Shown in pieces: positions 4,561 to 7,148 of a stretch of 7,148 bases of DNA. Source of the DNA: an uncultured Oscillospiraceae bacterium. Its GTDB lineage: Bacteria; Bacillota; Clostridia; Oscillospirales; Oscillospiraceae. A model generated the notes under the pieces. The model saw only the letters and a list, made by a program, of their open reading frames with translations. It was not told where the DNA came from and searched no databases. The stretch spans positions 1 through 7,148 of the forward strand of contig CAKUHJ010000098.1 in the NCBI GenBank assembly GCA_934655935.1. The letters run 5' to 3'. Each line of letters opens with the position of its first letter. The first letter of the stretch is position 1. The translations under genes were made by a program, and so were the position numbers.

Positions 4561-6342
4561 TCAGCCTGCGTTTTCACATGGGCTCTTGTAGAGCGCGGCG
4601 TAGAAGCCGCCCTTCTTCATAAGCTCGTCGTGCGTGCCGCTTTCGACGACGTCGCCGCCCTGCATGACCAGAATCAGGTCGGCATTGCGGATGGTCGAAA
4701 GCCGGTGGGCAATCACGAAGCTGGTGCGGCCCTCGCTCAGCCGGTCCATGGCCTTCTGGATCAGAAGCTCGGTGCGCGTGTCGACGGAGCTGGTCGCCTC
4801 GTCGAGAATCAGCATCGGCGCGTTCTGGAGCATTGCGCGCGCAATGGTCATCAGCTGCTTCTGGCCGGCGGAAATGGACGTGCTGTCGGAGAGTACGGTG
4901 TCAAGCCCCTGCGGCAGCGCGTGCACGAATTTGGAAAGTCCGCAGGCGGAAAGCACGGCTTCAATCTGGGCGTCGGCGACGTGCTCCATGTTGTAGACAA
5001 GGTTTTCCCGCACGCTTCCCTCAAAGAGCCAGGTGTCCTGCAGGACCATGCTGAACATGCGGTGCACGTCCTCGCGGCGGAAATCGCCGAGCGGCGTGCC
5101 GTCGATGAGAATGCTGCCGCCGCAGACGTCGTAAAAGCGCATCAGAAGGTTCACCATCGTGGTCTTGCCTGCGCCGGTCGGGCCGACAATGGCAATCTTC
5201 TGGCCGGGCCGGACCTCGGCGGAGAAATCGCGGATGATGGGCTTATCCGGCGCGTCCGGGTAGCTGAACTGCACGTGCCGGAAGCTGACCGCGCCGCGGA
5301 CGGCGTCCGTGCGGGCGGGCTTTTCCCGCTCGTCGGGCAGCTCCTCGCTCTCCAGGAACTCAAAAATGCGCTGCGCGGAGGCCGAGGCCGTCTGCAGGTT
5401 TGTCATGCCCTGCGCAATCTGCGTCAGAGGGGAGGTAAACAGGCGCACATAGAGGATGAACGAGACGATGACGCCGATATCAATCACGCCCTGCAGCGCC
5501 AGCACCGACCCCAGCACGCACACGGCGACGTAGGAGAGATTTCCCACCACGTTCATCAGCGGCTGCATGACGCCGGACAGGAACTGCGAACGCCAGTTTG
5601 CGTCGTAAACCTTTTCGTTGAGCGCGTCAAAGCGCCGGCCGACGGGCTCCGCCGCGCGCGAGATGCGCACGACCTCGTGGCCGGAGTACATTTCCTCCAC
5701 ATAGCCGTTGAGCTGGCCGAGGCTTTCCTGCCGCGCGGCAAAGTATTTCTGCGAACGGGACATGATGAGCACCGTGGCCGCAAGGCCGAGCAGCGTCACC
5801 AGCAGCGCCGCCAGCGCCAGACGCCATTCGGTCACGAACATCATGATCAGGCAGCCGAGAAACTGCGTGGCTGCGCTGATGATGGTGGGCAGGCTGTTGG
5901 TAAGGCCCTGCTGAAGCGTGGACACGTCGTTCGTGATGCGGCTGAGAATGTCGCCCTGGGAATGGAAATTGAAGTATTTCTGCGGTACGCGGTTGATCTT
6001 TTCCGAAAGCTCCGCACGCATGCGGTAGGACATTTTCAGCGTGACGGTCGCCATGATATAGTGCTGGATAAAGCCGAAGAGGGCGCTCAGCCCATAAATC
6101 ACGGCAAGCCCGACGCCCACGCGTGCAACGGCGGCGAGGTCGACGCCGGTCATCAGGCCGTCGGACATGAGCGTCGCGATTTTGCCGACCTGGCCCGGCC
6201 CGACGATGGTCAGCACGGCGCTGAGGCTGGCCAGGATCAGCGCCAGCAGCACAACGCCCAGCGTTTTTTTGAGATAGCTCTGCAGCTTTTTGAGTGCTTC
6301 GCCGACGTCGGCCCTCTGTACAGGCTGCATGTTGGGTCTCAT
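4561..6342 (-). CDS. ABC exporter half-transporter, catalytic-site subunit of a heterodimer
   Basis: This 593-residue protein fuses a six-helix exporter membrane domain (about 25-305; helices near 27-48, 73-95, 150-172, 174-194, 262-285 and 287-303) to one nucleotide-binding domain. The latter has A-loop Tyr361, Walker A GPTGAGKT 387-394, Q-loop Gln435, a signature reading ISAGQ at 490-494, Walker B LILDE with catalytic Glu515, and H-loop His546. The conserved FNFHSQGDILSRITNDV at 125-140 precedes helix 3. The length is typical. ATP binding, Glu and His are intact, but the signature departs from LSGGQ, the usual mark of the partner in TM287/288- or BmrCD-type heterodimers. It likely exports drugs, lipids or peptides; the substrate is unknown. 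The ATG overlaps the TGA of the upstream gene (ATGA), with AAGGAGG at 6358-6352, nine bases away. The two are therefore one translationally coupled operon, ended by two terminators. Confidence 0.95.
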   Translation of the reverse strand: MRPNMQPVQRADVGEALKKLQSYLKKTLGVVLLALILASLSAVLTIVGPGQVGKIATLMSDGLMTGVDLAAVARVGVGLAVIYGLSALFGFIQHYIMATVTLKMSYRMRAELSEKINRVPQKYFNFHSQGDILSRITNDVSTLQQGLTNSLPTIISAATQFLGCLIMMFVTEWRLALAALLVTLLGLAATVLIMSRSQKYFAARQESLGQLNGYVEEMYSGHEVVRISRAAEPVGRRFDALNEKVYDANWRSQFLSGVMQPLMNVVGNLSYVAVCVLGSVLALQGVIDIGVIVSFILYVRLFTSPLTQIAQGMTNLQTASASAQRIFEFLESEELPDEREKPARTDAVRGAVSFRHVQFSYPDAPDKPIIRDFSAEVRPGQKIAIVGPTGAGKTTMVNLLMRFYDVCGGSILIDGTPLGDFRREDVHRMFSMVLQDTWLFEGSVRENLVYNMEHVADAQIEAVLSACGLSKFVHALPQGLDTVLSDSTSISAGQKQLMTIARAMLQNAPMLILDEATSSVDTRTELLIQKAMDRLSEGRTSFVIAHRLSTIRNADLILVMQGGDVVESGTHDELMKKGGFYAALYKSPCENAG

Positions 6343-7148
6343 TTCGATGCGCCTCCTTCCGCAAGCTCCTGCGCGCTCAGCTGCGACAGGGCGATTTCCT
6401 GATAAACCGGGCAGGTCTTCATCAGCTCGTCGTGGGTGCCGAGACCCACCGCGCGCCCCTGCTCGAGCACAAGAATCTGGTCGGCATGCCGGATGGTGCT
6501 GATGCGCTGGGCGACAATCAGCTTTGTCGTCTCCGGGAGCTCGCGCGCAAGGCCCTCGCGCAGAAGCGCGTCCGTGCGGTAGTCGAGCGCGGAGAACGAG
6601 TCGTCAAAGACGAGGATTTCCGGCTTCCGCGCCAGCGCCCGCGCAATGGAAAGCCGCTGCTTCTGCCCGCCGGAGACGTTCCGGCCCAGCTGCGCGATCG
6701 GATGCTCCGCGCCGTCGGGGTAATTGCCGACGAATTCTGCCGCCTGCGAAAGCCGCAGCGCCTGCGAGAGCGCCGCGTCGCTGTTCTCCGCAGCGCTCTG
6801 GCCGAAGAAGACGTTCTCCCGCACGGAGCCTGAGAAAAGCACGGCTCTCTGCGTCACATAGCCGAGCCGGTCATAGAGCGCGCCGAAGCTGTAATCCCGG
6901 ACGTCGGCGCCGTCGACGAGGACCTGGCCTCCGGTTGCGTCATAGAAGCGGGCGACAAGGCCTGCAAGCGTCGTCTTGCCGCTGCCCGTCGCGCCGATGA
7001 CGGCGAGCGTCTGGCCCTTTTCCACGCGGAAGCTGATGTGCTCCAGCGCGTCGGCCTGCGCGTGCGGATAGCGGAAGCAGACGTCCCGGAACTCAAGCGT
7101 TCCGGTTTCGGGCGCTTCGTGCCGGCTGCCCTCGGTGATACGGGGCTT
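6339..7148 (-). CDS. ABC exporter half-transporter, degenerate-site subunit (5' part beyond window)
   Basis: The frame is open from the right edge to TGA 6341-6339. It shows the last 269 residues: the end of the linker and a full nucleotide-binding domain. The membrane domain and start codon are outside the window; a GTG at 7025 is internal and should not be taken as a start, because the A-loop (FRYP, Tyr27 of the visible part) precedes it. Visible motifs are Walker A GATGSGKTT near 52-60, Q-loop Gln100, signature VSGGQ at 158-162, and Walker B ILVFDD at 178-183, where Asp replaces the catalytic Glu. D-loop SALD follows, and AQRIST has Gln214 at the H-loop His position. An intact signature with degenerate Walker B and H-loop is the pattern expected of the non-catalytic partner. 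It overlaps the next gene by four bases (ATGA) and surely pairs with it to form one exporter. Confidence 0.93.
   Translation of the reverse strand, partial: KPRITEGSRHEAPETGTLEFRDVCFRYPHAQADALEHISFRVEKGQTLAVIGATGSGKTTLAGLVARFYDATGGQVLVDGADVRDYSFGALYDRLGYVTQRAVLFSGSVRENVFFGQSAAENSDAALSQALRLSQAAEFVGNYPDGAEHPIAQLGRNVSGGQKQRLSIARALARKPEILVFDDSFSALDYRTDALLREGLARELPETTKLIVAQRISTIRHADQILVLEQGRAVGLGTHDELMKTCPVYQEIALSQLSAQELAEGGASK

Noticed and set aside
4435..6402. Long open frame on the plus strand (655 codons) opposite the ABC exporter
   Set aside because: It lies fully antisense to a gene with all ABC motifs. Its translation is rich in His, Arg, Ala and Gly with no recognisable domain, as expected when GC-rich third positions remove stops from the opposite strand.
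6339..7025. Second ABC gene as a 228-residue stand-alone ATP-binding protein starting at GTG 7025
   Set aside because: The frame continues upstream through the A-loop and linker to the window edge, and no ribosome site precedes the GTG. It is the C-terminal part of a half-transporter.
1..7148. Mobile element, defence system or CRISPR array
   Set aside because: No transposase, integrase, toxin, nuclease or regularly spaced repeats were seen. All coding space is occupied by housekeeping or transport genes.

Overview
The window looks like a piece of chromosome from a GC-rich, anaerobic, gut-type Firmicute (class Clostridia, perhaps Oscillospiraceae or a relative). The evidence is the ylxM-ffh pair, strong AGGAGG-type ribosome binding sites, consensus sigma-A promoters, hairpin-plus-U-tract terminators, a TM287/288- or BmrCD-like heterodimeric ABC exporter, and protein sequences of clostridial flavour. 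The GC content, about 60% by eye, produces long spurious reading frames on the opposite strand. No mobile element, phage gene, CRISPR array, tRNA or rRNA was seen.

All six genes lie on the minus strand, so transcription runs from high to low coordinates. From the right edge: (1) 7148-4561, two overlapping ABC-exporter half-transporter genes (the first truncated by the window edge), ending in two tandem terminators. (2) 4560-4345, a non-coding stretch holding those terminators, a dyad and the promoter of the next gene. (3) 4344-2779, a histidine/aromatic ammonia-lyase (hutH type), with a terminator directly after it. (4) 2677-1328, a MATE-family multidrug/cation antiporter with its own promoter. 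(5) 1218-1, ylxM and ffh of the signal-recognition-particle system, four bases apart, with their own near-perfect promoter; ffh runs off the left edge.

Four transcription units can therefore be read. The SRP unit (YlxM plus the Ffh GTPase) targets nascent membrane proteins to the translocon. The other three are accessory functions: two drug or solute efflux systems and one amino-acid deaminating enzyme. Nothing in the sequence ties these into one pathway.

I found no obviously new multi-gene system. The most interesting signals are in the compact intergenic regions. At two of the three junctions the terminator of one gene is interlocked with the promoter of the next. At the MATE/ylxM junction the -10 box lies in the loop of the terminator hairpin and the terminator's left arm forms the -35/-10 spacer. 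The 3' arm of that terminator can then re-pair with a third copy of the motif to make a 5'-leader hairpin on the ylxM-ffh mRNA.
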